Below, in pieces: positions 8,631-17,020 of a DNA stretch of 64,000 bases. How positions within the stretch are numbered: position 1 is the stretch's first letter; every line of letters starts with the position of its first letter. The translations under genes were made by a program, and so were the position numbers. A model generated the notes under the pieces. The model had not been told where the DNA came from. It was given only the letters and a program-made list of their open reading frames with translations, and did no database searches. Source of the stretch: JANQOH01 sp965243325 (GTDB lineage Bacteria; Pseudomonadota; Alphaproteobacteria; UBA7887); contig CBDEUQ010000003.1 in the NCBI GenBank assembly GCA_965243325.1, positions 496,001-560,000 of the forward strand. The letters are read 5' to 3'.

Positions 8631-9607
8631 CAGGTCCGGCCCTTCAGCTCCTCGGGAAAGAGCTTCCGCACGGACAGCCGGGCGCCGTCCAGGCCTTCGA
8701 CCAGAGCGTCGACGGTCTCCCGTTGCTCGTCGCCGTCCCGCATATCGGCCCAGGAGCGGATCAGAGCGCCGACGGCCTCCGCCTGTCCTGTCGCGGTCCC
8801 GCTCTCGCGGCCCAATTCGGCAAGCTCCGGGTTCGTCAGGTGGAGGCCGCTCTTCGCGCAGAGCAGCCAGATGGCGTTGTCGACCATGACCACAGGCATG
8901 CCGGCGGCCGTCGCAATCTCATGTACGGCTCCCATGACAGCCAGATGCGACGTTCCGGACGGCGGTTTCCGGCCGCCTCTGCCGGGCCAATTCCGGTAGG
9001 GGACGAGGCCGAAGGACGCCACGGCGCGGGTCACGTGGCGGTCGGGCTTGGCCACGTCGAAGCCCAGGTTCTTCAGCGCCTCGGCCGCAAGGCGCACCCC
9101 GAAGGCCGGAAGCTTGTGTTCGCTCCGGGGGGATCCCAGGAGAAGCGCCGCCTGCCTGGGATCGCCGTCGAGTTCCCGAACGAGCGAAGTAAAGTAGCTC
9201 TCCGCCGTGCCGTGAACGCGGCTGTGTTCGGTCAACAGCCGTGCCGTGTCGGTGAGATTGACGAGGTCCCGCTTGAGGGTCACGGAACCCGCCTTGCGGT
9301 CGAGAAACCAGGGCAGGAACCGATCGCCGATCTCCGATGCGGGAATCTCGGCATACGCCGTCAGGTCGAACCCCGAGAACAGCGTCGGGAGGTCGTCCCG
9401 AATCCGTTCGATCCTCGACCAGTCCGTGTTGTTCGACAACACGGCCAGCAAAAGTCCCCTGAAGGTCTCCTCGTCGCTCCATTTCCGCCCGGCGGCCCTG
9501 GCTCTGACCGCCGCCATCTGGTCGAGGCCGTCGATCCGGCCGCGCCAGTCCCGGAGCGAGGAGTCCAGGCGCGACTCGATGCCCCGCCAGAGCGCCGGCG
9601 ATGTCAT
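8627..9607 (-). CDS. Helix-hairpin-helix DNA-glycosylase-like protein coupled to the PIN gene
   Basis: A 326-residue protein. Its central region resembles the endonuclease III/HhH-GPD fold: FRGLLLAVLSNNTDWSRIE looks like the first helical pair, and LPAFGVRLAAEAL followed by the Asp-bearing KPDRHVTRAVASFG matches the hairpin plus catalytic-aspartate region. The lyase lysine of endonuclease III (LPGVGxKTA) is absent and there is no Fe-S cysteine cluster, so it would be at most a monofunctional glycosylase or only a DNA-binding relative. I chose the ATG at 9607 because GAGG lies 8 bases upstream; an ATG at 9646 has no ribosome site. It overlaps the PIN gene by ATGA and lies downstream of cobT on the same strand. 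Confidence 0.62.
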   Translation of the reverse strand: MTSPALWRGIESRLDSSLRDWRGRIDGLDQMAAVRARAAGRKWSDEETFRGLLLAVLSNNTDWSRIERIRDDLPTLFSGFDLTAYAEIPASEIGDRFLPWFLDRKAGSVTLKRDLVNLTDTARLLTEHSRVHGTAESYFTSLVRELDGDPRQAALLLGSPRSEHKLPAFGVRLAAEALKNLGFDVAKPDRHVTRAVASFGLVPYRNWPGRGGRKPPSGTSHLAVMGAVHEIATAAGMPVVMVDNAIWLLCAKSGLHLTNPELAELGRESGTATGQAEAVGALIRSWADMRDGDEQRETVDALVEGLDGARLSVRKLFPEELKGRTW

Positions 9608-9714
9608 TCCGCAAACCTCGCGCGGGTTTTCGGGCGATGGTTTCATCGCTGCAAATTAGGCTCCGCCGCCGTCGAAATACAAGATCAGGCCGCCCGCCGG
9701 GCCGCTGCGGCGCC

Positions 9715-10725
9715 TCAGGCCGGCCGGTCGCTGACGCCGGCCTCGGCGAAGGTGGCCATGCCGGCGTGCGCCGCCAGCGCCGCCTTGACGATCGACGCCG
9801 CGAGCGCGGCGCCGGAGCCTTCGCCGAGGCGGAGGCCGAGGTCGAGCAGCGGCTCGAGTCCGAGCGCCGCGAGCAGGCGGCCGTGCGCCGCCTCGCCCGA
9901 GCGGTGGCCGGCCAGGCAGTGGTCGAGGGCGCGCGGGTTGGCCCGCTGAAGGACCGCCGCCGCGGCGCAGCAGATGAAACCGTCGAGCACCACCGGCACG
10001 CGCCTGAGGCGGGCGCCGAGCACGGCGCCGGCGATCGCCGCGAGCTCGCGGCCGCCGACGCGGCGCAGCGCCTCGAGCGGATCGCCGAGGCGGCCGCGGT
10101 GGCGCGCCGCGGCGGCCGCGACGGCCGCGCGCTTGCGCCCCAGGCCGGCGGCGTCGACGCCGGTGCCGGCACCGACCCAGTCGGCCGTGGCGCCGCCGAA
10201 GAGGGCGAGACAGAGCGCCGCCGCCGCCGTGCTGTTGCCGATTCCCATCTCGCCGAGGCAGAGGAGATCGGTGTTGTCGGCGACGCCGTCGAAGCCGGCG
10301 GCGAAGGCGCTGCCGCACGCCTCCTCGCTCATCGCCGGCGCGGCGGTGAAGTCCGCCGTCGGGCTGTCGAGCGCCAGCGGCACGACCGCGAGCTCGGCGC
10401 CGGCGGCCTCGCAGAGGCGGTTGATCGCGGCGCCGCCGGCGGCGAAGTTGGCCACCATCTGCGCGGTCACCTCGGCCGGGTAGGCGGAGACGCCGCGCGC
10501 GGCGACGCCGTGGTTGCCGGCGAACACGAGGACGCGGACGCGCCCGGCGGCGGGCGGGTGCCGGCCCTGCCACGCCGCCGCCCAGACGGCGATCTCCTCG
10601 AGCCGACCGAGGGCGCCGGGCGGCTTGGTCAGCCGCGCATCCCGCGCCCGCGCCGCCGCCGCCGCGGCGGCGTCCGCCTCCGGCAGGTCGGCCAGCCGGC
10701 GTCGTATGGTACTAAAGCCCGCCAT
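9715..10725 (-). CDS. cobT: Nicotinate-nucleotide--dimethylbenzimidazole phosphoribosyltransferase
   Basis: A 336-residue enzyme that makes alpha-ribazole phosphate, the lower-ligand precursor of cobalamin. RLTKPPGALGRLEEIA, FAGNHGVAARGVSAYP, LGEMGIGNSTAAAAL and the C-terminal LGEGSGAALA, which carries the catalytic glutamate, are all present. The start at 10725 lies only 25 bp from the divergent cobS start, so their promoters must overlap or lie within the opposing gene. The frame remains open far upstream, but homology begins at this methionine. Confidence 0.95.
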   Translation of the reverse strand: MAGFSTIRRRLADLPEADAAAAAAARARDARLTKPPGALGRLEEIAVWAAAWQGRHPPAAGRVRVLVFAGNHGVAARGVSAYPAEVTAQMVANFAAGGAAINRLCEAAGAELAVVPLALDSPTADFTAAPAMSEEACGSAFAAGFDGVADNTDLLCLGEMGIGNSTAAAALCLALFGGATADWVGAGTGVDAAGLGRKRAAVAAAAARHRGRLGDPLEALRRVGGRELAAIAGAVLGARLRRVPVVLDGFICCAAAAVLQRANPRALDHCLAGHRSGEAAHGRLLAALGLEPLLDLGLRLGEGSGAALAASIVKAALAAHAGMATFAEAGVSDRPA

Positions 10726-10750
10726 GCGTTCCGGCCGCCGACGATAGCCG

Positions 10751-11524
10751 ATGCCCCGCGTGCGGCAAACGCTCCGCGCCCGCGCCGCCGACCTCGGCGC
10801 GGCGGTCGCGTTCCTCACCCTGCTGCCGGTGCCGGGCGGCGGCGGCCGGTTGGCGCAGGCGGCGGGCTGGTTCCCGCTCGTAGGCGCGGCGGTCGGCGCG
10901 GCGGGCGGCGCGGCGGCGGCGGGCGGCGCGTGGATCGGCCTCGGGCCGTGGCTGGCGGCGGTGTTCGCGGTCGCTTTGCAGCTGGCGCTGACCGGGGCCC
11001 TGCACGAGGACGGACTCGCCGACACGGCCGACGGCCTCGGCGGCGGCGACCGCGCGGCGCGGCTCGCGATCATGCGCGACGGCGCCGTCGGCGCGTACGC
11101 GGTGCTCGCCCTCGGCGCGGCGACCGCGGCGCGGGTCGGCGCCGTCGCCGCGACCGTCGAGGCCGGCTGGCCGGTGGCGGCGATGGCGGCGTCGGGGGCC
11201 GTCTCGCGGGCGGCGATGGTCGCCGTCATGCACCGGCTGCCGCACGCCCGCGACGACGGCCTCGCCGCCGCCGCCGGCACGCCCGGGCGCGGCGCGCTGG
11301 CGCAGGCGCTGCTGCTCGCGGCGCTGTGCGCCGTCCCGCTCGCTGCCGCCGGCATCGCGGTGCCGCTGGCGCTCGCGGCGGGCGCGGCGGCGGCGGCGGC
11401 CGGCGTCGCCCGGCTCGCCCGGCGCCGTCTCGGCGGCGCCACGGGCGACGTGTACGGTGCCGCGCAGACGGCGGCGGAAGCCCTCGGCCTGTGCGCCGCC
11501 GCCGCGGCGCTCGCCCACCACTGA
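10751..11524 (+). CDS. cobS: Adenosylcobinamide-GDP ribazoletransferase (cobalamin synthase)
   Basis: A 257-residue integral membrane enzyme that joins GDP-cobinamide and alpha-ribazole, the last assembly step of cobalamin. AVAFLTLLPVP at the N-terminus, the metal-binding GALHEDGLADTADGLGGG motif and RDGAVGAYAVLAL are family hallmarks. The protein is almost entirely Ala/Leu/Val-rich helices. It is transcribed away from cobT. An epoxide-hydrolase-like gene follows 14 bp downstream and may be read with it. Confidence 0.95.
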   Translation: MPRVRQTLRARAADLGAAVAFLTLLPVPGGGGRLAQAAGWFPLVGAAVGAAGGAAAAGGAWIGLGPWLAAVFAVALQLALTGALHEDGLADTADGLGGGDRAARLAIMRDGAVGAYAVLALGAATAARVGAVAATVEAGWPVAAMAASGAVSRAAMVAVMHRLPHARDDGLAAAAGTPGRGALAQALLLAALCAVPLAAAGIAVPLALAAGAAAAAAGVARLARRRLGGATGDVYGAAQTAAEALGLCAAAAALAHH

Positions 11525-11538
11525 CAGGAGAAGAACCG

Positions 11539-12684
11539 ATGCCCGATTCGGTCGCCTACGACGACGCCGGCCTTGCCGCCGGCATCCGCTCGCGCTTCGT
11601 CGACAACGGCAACGGCCTCGTCATGCACGTGCTGGAAGCCGGGCACGAGCATCCGGGGCGGCCGTGCGTGCTGCTGCTGCACGGGTTCCCCGAGCTCGCC
11701 TACAGCTGGCGCAAGGTCATGGCGCCGCTGGCCGCGGCCGGATTCCACGTCGTCGCCCCCGACCAGCGCGGCTACGGCCGCACCACCGGCTGGGACGGCC
11801 GCTACGACGGCGACCTCGGCACGTTCCGCATGCTCAACCTCGTGCGCGACACGATCGGGCTGGTCGCGGCGCTCGGCCACCGCGACGTCGCCGCCGTCGT
11901 CGGCCACGACTTCGGCTCTCCGGTCGCCGCGTGGTGCGCCCTCGTGAGGCCCGACATCTTCCGCGCCGCGGCGATGATGAGCGCGCCGTTCGCCGGCCCG
12001 CCGCCGCTGCCGCCTACCGCCCCGGGGGGCGACGCCGCGGCCGACGCGCGGCCGGACATCCACCAGTCCCTGGCGGCGCTCGACCCGCCGCGCAAGCACT
12101 ACCAGTGGTACTATTCGACGCGCCGGGCGGACGACGACATGCGGCGCTGTCCGGAGGGAATCCACGCCTTCCTGCGCGCCTACTACCACGACAAGAGCGC
12201 CGACCAGGAGGCGAACCGGCCGTACCCGCTCGCCGCGTGGTCGGCGGGGGAGCTGGCGAAGCTGCCCACCTACTACATCATGGAGTTCGACCGGACGATG
12301 CCCGAGACCGTGGCGCCGGCGATGCCGTCCGAGGCGGAGGTGGCGGCGTGCCGCTGGCTGCCCGAGCGCGAGCTCGCGGTCTACAGCGCCGAGTTCGGCC
12401 GCACCGGGTTCCAGGGCGGGCTGCAGTGGTACCGCTGCATGACCGGCGGCGGCTGGCTCTCCGAGATGCAGACGTTCGCTGGCCGCACGATCGACGTGCC
12501 GTCGATGTTCGTCGCCGGCGCGAGCGACTGGGGCATCTACCAGAAGCCCGGCGACTTCGAGGCGATGCAGGCGCGCGCGTGCACGAGGATGACGGGCGGC
12601 CACATCGTCGACGGCGCCGGGCACTGGGTGCAGCAGGAACGGCCCGACGCGGTCGCGGAGCTGCTGCTGGCGTTTCTCGCCTAG
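11539..12684 (+). CDS. Alpha/beta hydrolase, epoxide-hydrolase-like
   Basis: A 381-residue alpha/beta-fold hydrolase. The oxyanion motif HGFPELAYSWR and the nucleophile elbow VGHDFGSPVAAW use aspartate rather than serine, as in soluble epoxide hydrolases and haloalkane dehalogenases. The catalytic histidine is in GAGHWVQQERPD. A long cap region with several tyrosines (YQWYYSTRR, LPTYYIMEF) fits epoxide hydrolase. An AGGAG site at 11526-11530 sets the ATG at 11539. The substrate is unknown, and nothing links it functionally to the adjacent cobS. Confidence 0.8.
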   Translation: MPDSVAYDDAGLAAGIRSRFVDNGNGLVMHVLEAGHEHPGRPCVLLLHGFPELAYSWRKVMAPLAAAGFHVVAPDQRGYGRTTGWDGRYDGDLGTFRMLNLVRDTIGLVAALGHRDVAAVVGHDFGSPVAAWCALVRPDIFRAAAMMSAPFAGPPPLPPTAPGGDAAADARPDIHQSLAALDPPRKHYQWYYSTRRADDDMRRCPEGIHAFLRAYYHDKSADQEANRPYPLAAWSAGELAKLPTYYIMEFDRTMPETVAPAMPSEAEVAACRWLPERELAVYSAEFGRTGFQGGLQWYRCMTGGGWLSEMQTFAGRTIDVPSMFVAGASDWGIYQKPGDFEAMQARACTRMTGGHIVDGAGHWVQQERPDAVAELLLAFLA

Positions 12685-12751
12685 CCGCCGCGCGGCGGCG
12701 CAGGCGGCGCTATACTCGCCGCCTCGCCGTCCGATCCGGGAGGAAACCGCG

Positions 12752-14011
12752 ATGTTTCTGTTGCGCCTCTGTCCGTTCGCCGCCGCGGCTCTGCTCCTTT
12801 GCGGAGCCGTCGCCGCGGCGCCGCTCCCCGCCGCCGCGCCGGCCGAGGTCGGCCTGTCCGCCGAGCGGCTCGACCGCATCGCCGGCGCGCTCGAGCGCGA
12901 CGTCGCCGCAGGGATCATTCCCGGCGCCGTGGTGCTGATCGCGCGCGACGGCAAGGTCGCCTGGCACGAGGCGTTCGGCTGGCGCGACCGCGCCGCCGGC
13001 GCGCCGATGAAGCGCGATACGATCTTCCGCATCTACTCGATGACCAAGCCGATCGTCAGCGTCGCGGCGATGACGATGGTGGAGGAGGGCACGCTCGCCC
13101 TGCCCGACCCGATCGCGCTCCACCTGCCGGCGTTCGCCGACATGACGGTCGGGGTCGCGGGCGGCGACGGCGGGCTCGAGACGGTGCCGGCCGCGAGGCC
13201 GATCACGGTGCAGGACCTGCTGCGCCACACCTCCGGCCTCACCTACGCCTTCATCGGCCGCGGGCCGGTGAAGGAGGCGTATAAGGCGGCGGGCCTGGCG
13301 GAGTTCACGCTCGACATGACGACGGCGGAGTACGCCCGGCGCCTCGCCCGCCTGCCGCTGCTCTGGCAGCCGGGAACGACATGGGACTACGGGCGCTCGA
13401 GCGACGTTCTCGGCGCCCTGCTCGCGGCGGCGGCCGAGGCGCCGCTCGACGCGGTGCTGCGGGCCCGCGTTCTCGAGCCGCTGGGGATGACGGACACAGC
13501 CTTCTCGGTGCCGCCCGAGGAGCAGGGCCGCATCGCCGAGCCGCAGGCCGATCCGGAGACCGGCGACGCCGACGCGCTGATCGACGTGACGCGGCCGCCG
13601 AAGATGTTCGCCGGCGGCCACGGCATGGTGTCCACGGCGGAAGACTACGCGCGCTTCTGCCAGATGCTGCTCAACGGCGGCGTCCTCGACGGCGTCCGCG
13701 TCCTCGGCCGCAAGACGGTGGAGTACATGACCGCCGACCACGTCGGCGAGGCCATCGACAAGGAGGGGACGGCGTGGCTTCCCGGCCCCGGCTACGGCTT
13801 CGGCCTCGGGTTCGGCGTCCGCCTGGCGGCGGGCGAGTCGGCGTGGCCGGGCTCGCCCGGCGAGTATTTCTGGGGCGGCTACGCCGGCACCTACTTCTGG
13901 ATCGACCCGGCCGAGCGGCTGGTGGTGGTCTACATGATGCAGAGCGTGAAGAACCGCGTCCGCTACCGCATGCTGCTGCGCAACCTCGCGCTGCAGGCCA
14001 TCGTCGACTGA
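12752..14011 (+). CDS. Exported serine hydrolase of the beta-lactamase / class C family
   Basis: A 419-residue protein with an N-terminal signal peptide (hydrophobic residues 3-23, cleavage likely after the AAA/APL region). It belongs to the beta-lactamase-like serine hydrolases: the SxxK motif is SMTK in FRIYSMTKPIVSV, the second motif is a tyrosine in WDYGRSSDVLG, and a GGYAGTYFWIDP segment near the C-terminus replaces the KTG box. Such proteins are mostly esterases or peptidases, and true beta-lactamase activity is unlikely without KTG. A GGAGG site precedes the ATG. Confidence 0.82.
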   Translation: MFLLRLCPFAAAALLLCGAVAAAPLPAAAPAEVGLSAERLDRIAGALERDVAAGIIPGAVVLIARDGKVAWHEAFGWRDRAAGAPMKRDTIFRIYSMTKPIVSVAAMTMVEEGTLALPDPIALHLPAFADMTVGVAGGDGGLETVPAARPITVQDLLRHTSGLTYAFIGRGPVKEAYKAAGLAEFTLDMTTAEYARRLARLPLLWQPGTTWDYGRSSDVLGALLAAAAEAPLDAVLRARVLEPLGMTDTAFSVPPEEQGRIAEPQADPETGDADALIDVTRPPKMFAGGHGMVSTAEDYARFCQMLLNGGVLDGVRVLGRKTVEYMTADHVGEAIDKEGTAWLPGPGYGFGLGFGVRLAAGESAWPGSPGEYFWGGYAGTYFWIDPAERLVVVYMMQSVKNRVRYRMLLRNLALQAIVD

Positions 14012-14049
14012 GCCGGCGGCGCGGTGGCGGGTCGCCGTCCGCTGCGCCG

Positions 14050-14181
14050 CTATCCCCGCTTCTTCGGCGGCGGAGCCGGCGGCGGCGGCGGCTTGACGGC
14101 GGTTTCCGGTTTCGGCGACACGCTATTCTGCGCTTTCCGCAGCGGACTTGCCGTCGGCGGCGGCGTGGGTTCCTTAGCCAT
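14050..14181 (-). CDS. Proline-rich microprotein overlapping the DUF6338-like gene
   Basis: A 43-residue open frame. It begins MAKEPTPPPTAS and ends in a PPPPPAPPPKKRG tail, so it is about two-fifths proline with a basic C-terminus. Its ATG (14179-14181) overlaps the last 8 bases of the upstream membrane-protein gene, suggesting translational coupling. There is no membrane segment or recognisable domain. The overlap and ordered composition make it more credible than a random small frame, and I believe similar short Pro/Lys-rich frames accompany DUF6338 genes elsewhere, although I could not check this. Function is unknown. Confidence 0.5.
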   Translation of the reverse strand: MAKEPTPPPTASPLRKAQNSVSPKPETAVKPPPPPAPPPKKRG

Positions 14182-14776
14182 GTTCGGTGTCCTCCGAGGC
14201 CTGCAGGAATTCGACCATTTCGACGGCCGAGGCGGGTATCAAAACGGCGGAAACGCCCTCCGCAGGACGTCGTTCGTCTTCCACCAGCCATTCGGCGTCC
14301 GCAATACGGAAGTGGCCCTCGTCCGGTCGGCCGGGCCATTCCTCGGGCCACCCGTAAAGGCGCCGTTCCCCCTCCAGGTGCAACACGACGTAGCAACCGT
14401 GATGGCGCGAGAACGCGGAATACCATTCGGACGGATACGACGTCTCCTTGGTCACGCCGAGGCGGCGGAACATGTCGTGCACGATATCCTTGTTGACCGT
14501 GTAAGCGACCGCAATGGCGAGCAGAATCGAAACGGCGATCGGCAGCAACGGTTCGATGTGGCGAATCCACGACGCCGTCGATTCGGCGCCACCGTCGTTC
14601 GTCGGAATGGCTGCTGTTATCGCCTGCGCAACGACGGTGAATATCAGCGCTTGTGCGACGCGGTCCAACGCGCCCGGTTTCGGGTACGACGTCAGGGAAT
14701 AGAACACGGCCGCGGCGACGAAGCCCGGCAGCAGGAAGGCGAGCACGCCGACCGCTTCGCCCGATGCCCACGTCAT
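14174..14776 (-). CDS. DUF6338-like membrane protein
   Basis: A 200-residue protein. A first hydrophobic segment (VGVLAFLLPGFVAAAVFYSL, residues 9-28) is followed by a second near residues 39-52 and a third at about 75-92 (LLPIAVSILLAIAVAY). The rest is a soluble cytosolic domain containing SYPSEWYSAF, VVLHLEGERRLYGWP and GHFRIADAEWLVED. This layout, a leading helix ending in LPGF and a Tyr-rich ligand-binding-like C-terminal domain, resembles the uncharacterised DUF6338 family. The start is followed downstream by the proline-rich microprotein. I do not assign a function; base composition is less GC-biased than the neighbours. Confidence 0.6.
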   Translation of the reverse strand: MTWASGEAVGVLAFLLPGFVAAAVFYSLTSYPKPGALDRVAQALIFTVVAQAITAAIPTNDGGAESTASWIRHIEPLLPIAVSILLAIAVAYTVNKDIVHDMFRRLGVTKETSYPSEWYSAFSRHHGCYVVLHLEGERRLYGWPEEWPGRPDEGHFRIADAEWLVEDERRPAEGVSAVLIPASAVEMVEFLQASEDTEHG

Positions 14777-14792
14777 TCGCGCGGTCCCGGCC

Positions 14793-15686
14793 TCACCAGG
14801 GCATGTGGGCGAGCTGGCGGCGGACGAGATCGGCGTCCGGGTCGATCAGCGAGTCGACGATGGCGAAGTGGTCGAGGTCCTTCGGCACGAGCTCGGCGCA
14901 CGGATGGCCGAGGCGGCGCCATTTCGCCGCCATGTCGCGCGACTGGCGGTGGTACTCGTCCGACTCGTCCTCGCCGACGACCACGAACAGCGAGGCGGGC
15001 CGCGGATAGTCGAGCAGCGCCGGCGAGTTGCGCGCCGCCATCGCCGCGTCGAGCCGGAGCGTGTCGTTGAGGTACGACAGGCGGAGCGGCTCGAGCTCGA
15101 ACAGGCCCGAGATGGCGCACGCACCCTTGACCAGGCCGGGCGGAAGATCGGCGCCGAAGGCCGGCCAGTCGGTCGCCAGCAGCATCGCCGCCAGATGGCC
15201 GCCGGCCGAGTGGCCGGTGGCGTAGATGCGGTTCGGGTCGCCGCCGAACTCGGCCGCGTGGCGCCACAGCCACGCCGCCGCCGCCCGGTTCTGGCGCACG
15301 ATCTCGTCCATGTCGCCGTGCGGCGCGAGGACGTAGTTGTTGACCGCCGCCGCCACGCCGTGCGGCGCCATGCCGTCGGCGACGTAGGAGAAGTCGCTCT
15401 TGTCGAGCGAATACCAATAGCCGCCGTGGATGAACAGCCAGATCGGCGCGCCGTCGCCGTCGCCGCCATCGCCCTCGGCGGGGAACACGTCGAGTCGCTC
15501 GCTCGGCGCGGCGCCGAACGCCGCGTCGAGTCGGCCGCTGCGGCGCGCCCGCGTCGCCGCGCTCCATTCCGCCCACGCGGCGAAGCGCCCGACGTAGTCG
15601 GGGAACCGCTTGCGGTTGTTGTACTGGGCGTCGAGCGCTGTCCGGTCGTAGCCGCGCCAGACCGCGTCCGCCACCGCGGCGCTCAT
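14793..15686 (-). CDS. Alpha/beta hydrolase, arylformamidase-like
   Basis: A 297-residue esterase-type hydrolase. The oxyanion motif is IHGGYWYSLDKSDF, the nucleophile elbow is ATGHSAGGHLAAML (serine), and the C-terminal DHFAIVDSL supplies the histidine. The N-terminal YDRTALDAQYNNRKRFPDY is characteristic of proteins annotated as kynurenine formamidase-like or BD-FAE-like. The start overlaps the stop of the upstream cupin gene (ATGA), so the two form one unit downstream of soxA. The physiological substrate cannot be told from sequence. Confidence 0.78.
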   Translation of the reverse strand: MSAAVADAVWRGYDRTALDAQYNNRKRFPDYVGRFAAWAEWSAATRARRSGRLDAAFGAAPSERLDVFPAEGDGGDGDGAPIWLFIHGGYWYSLDKSDFSYVADGMAPHGVAAAVNNYVLAPHGDMDEIVRQNRAAAAWLWRHAAEFGGDPNRIYATGHSAGGHLAAMLLATDWPAFGADLPPGLVKGACAISGLFELEPLRLSYLNDTLRLDAAMAARNSPALLDYPRPASLFVVVGEDESDEYHRQSRDMAAKWRRLGHPCAELVPKDLDHFAIVDSLIDPDADLVRRQLAHMPW

Positions 15687-16162
15687 TCCGCGTCCGAGAT
15701 GCGCGCGTCGATGCGTACCTTCTGCCCGGGGGTCGGCATCGCCGTGCCGTCCTCGCGCACCGTGTCGTAGACCGCCGGCATGGTGATCTCCAGCAGCTCG
15801 AGGTCCTCGGAATAGTCGCGCAGCTCGTGCAGCAATCCGCCCGGCACGGTCACCGCGTCGCCCTTGCGGTAGACGATCTCTCCGTGCCCGGCGTAGAAGA
15901 AGCTCACCCAGCCTTCGAGCACCATGGCGAACTGGAAGCCGACGACGTGGCGGTGCAGGCCGTTGTGGCCGCCGCGCAGGTGCTTGGCCTTGATGACGTG
16001 CGCGTGGAGGTCGCCGCCGGTGGCGTCGGCGGCGCCGAGGTCGCGGTAGACGAACTCCTCGCGCAGACCGTCCGTTTCGTACTCGGCGCCCTCGGCGCGG
16101 CTCACGACGAGGCTGTAGTCCGCGGCTTCCGCCGGCGCCGGCGCGGATGCGATCTGGCCCAT
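15683..16162 (-). CDS. Cupin-domain protein
   Basis: A small single-domain cupin of 159 residues when started at the ATG at 16162, which has a GGGGAG ribosome site. An ATG at 16195 would add 11 residues but lacks one. The two cupin motifs are visible: HNGLHRHVVGFQFAMVLEGW with the metal-binding histidines and glutamate-like positions, and GDAVTVPGGLLHELRDY with the final histidine. It is probably a metal-binding enzyme or sensor. It lies 49 bp after soxA and overlaps the hydrolase gene, so it may be read through from the sox operon. Confidence 0.8.
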   Translation of the reverse strand: MGQIASAPAPAEAADYSLVVSRAEGAEYETDGLREEFVYRDLGAADATGGDLHAHVIKAKHLRGGHNGLHRHVVGFQFAMVLEGWVSFFYAGHGEIVYRKGDAVTVPGGLLHELRDYSEDLELLEITMPAVYDTVREDGTAMPTPGQKVRIDARISDAE

Positions 16163-16211
16163 GGTGGCGCTCCCCTGACGATGAACGGCCGTCATCGTAA
16201 CACGGCGGCGC

Positions 16212-17012
16212 TCAGCGGCGAACGGCGGGAGTCTCGACCGGCAGGCCGTTGCCGCGCCAGGCGACGTAGAGCTCGAGCGCGTTGTAGTCGGCGTGGTCGA
16301 GCGGCAGCGGCTCGGCGCGCGCCTGCTCGTTGCAGAAGCGGAAGCGGCGATGCACTCCGGCCATCGTCCCCCAGCGCAGCATGTAGGTGGGAAAGCCGAC
16401 GACGTGCCCCTGGCTGATGTGCTCGGCGCGCAGATAGCGGCCGACGCGCTCGTCGTGGCACATGGCGCAGGCGAGGTCCATCTGGCCGATGCGCCGATGG
16501 TAGAGTGCCTTGCCGCGCGCGTAGTGCGGCGCCGCGGCGCCGTCGGTGGCGACGCTCATGGGGAGCCCCGCCGACTGCGCCGCGACGTAGGCCTCGAGGT
16601 CGAGCCGGGCCTCGCTGTCCGCCGGCAGCGGCGCGGCCTCCATGTGGGCCGTGCGGCAGAGGTTGATGCGCTGGCCGAGATTGATCAGGTCGCCGGCCCG
16701 CTCGTCCACCCGCGGGTAGGTCGCCGCCGCTCCGCGCATGCTTGCCGCGGCGTCGCCGTGGCAGTCGGCGCACGCCTTGCCGGCGCCGCCGGCAACCTCG
16801 GCCCAGCGAAGCGCGCCGCGGTCGACGTACAGAAGGCCGGGATTGGAGAAGGCGTCGTCCTGGATGGCCCGCGTTTCGGGAGACGCGAACCAGTAGCCCG
16901 AGATCAGGCCGTCGGCGCGCCGCGGCGTCTCGGGCGGCGGGTCGGCGCGGACCGCCGCGGCGACGAGCGCGGCGGCGGCGACGGCGGCGATGCGGCGAAC
17001 AGCGGCCGCCAC
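16212..17012 (-). CDS. soxA: Sulfur oxidation diheme c-type cytochrome SoxA
   Basis: Catalytic subunit of the periplasmic SoxXA complex, which attaches thiosulfate to the SoxY cysteine arm. Two heme sites are present, ACADCHGD (Cys81 region) and CAMCHDE. The SoxA-typical INLCRTAHME follows the first, and the C-terminal RFRFCNEQARAEPL contains the cysteine expected to be the active-site heme ligand. I chose the GTG at 17012, 8 bases after the soxZ stop, because it gives a clean signal peptide (VAAAVRRIAAVAAAALVAAA); no ATG is available nearby. It is the last gene of soxXYZA. Confidence 0.9.
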   Translation of the reverse strand: MAAAVRRIAAVAAAALVAAAVRADPPPETPRRADGLISGYWFASPETRAIQDDAFSNPGLLYVDRGALRWAEVAGGAGKACADCHGDAAASMRGAAATYPRVDERAGDLINLGQRINLCRTAHMEAAPLPADSEARLDLEAYVAAQSAGLPMSVATDGAAAPHYARGKALYHRRIGQMDLACAMCHDERVGRYLRAEHISQGHVVGFPTYMLRWGTMAGVHRRFRFCNEQARAEPLPLDHADYNALELYVAWRGNGLPVETPAVRR

Positions 17013-17020
17013 GGCGCGGC

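Noticed and set aside
9715..13032. Very long minus-strand open frame that continues far upstream of cobT
   Set aside because: GC-rich codon bias keeps antisense frames open; homology starts only at the cobT methionine at 10725, and the rest is antisense to clear genes.
12752..14011. Antibiotic-resistance beta-lactamase
   Set aside because: SxxK is present but the KTG box is not; general serine hydrolase is the safer call.
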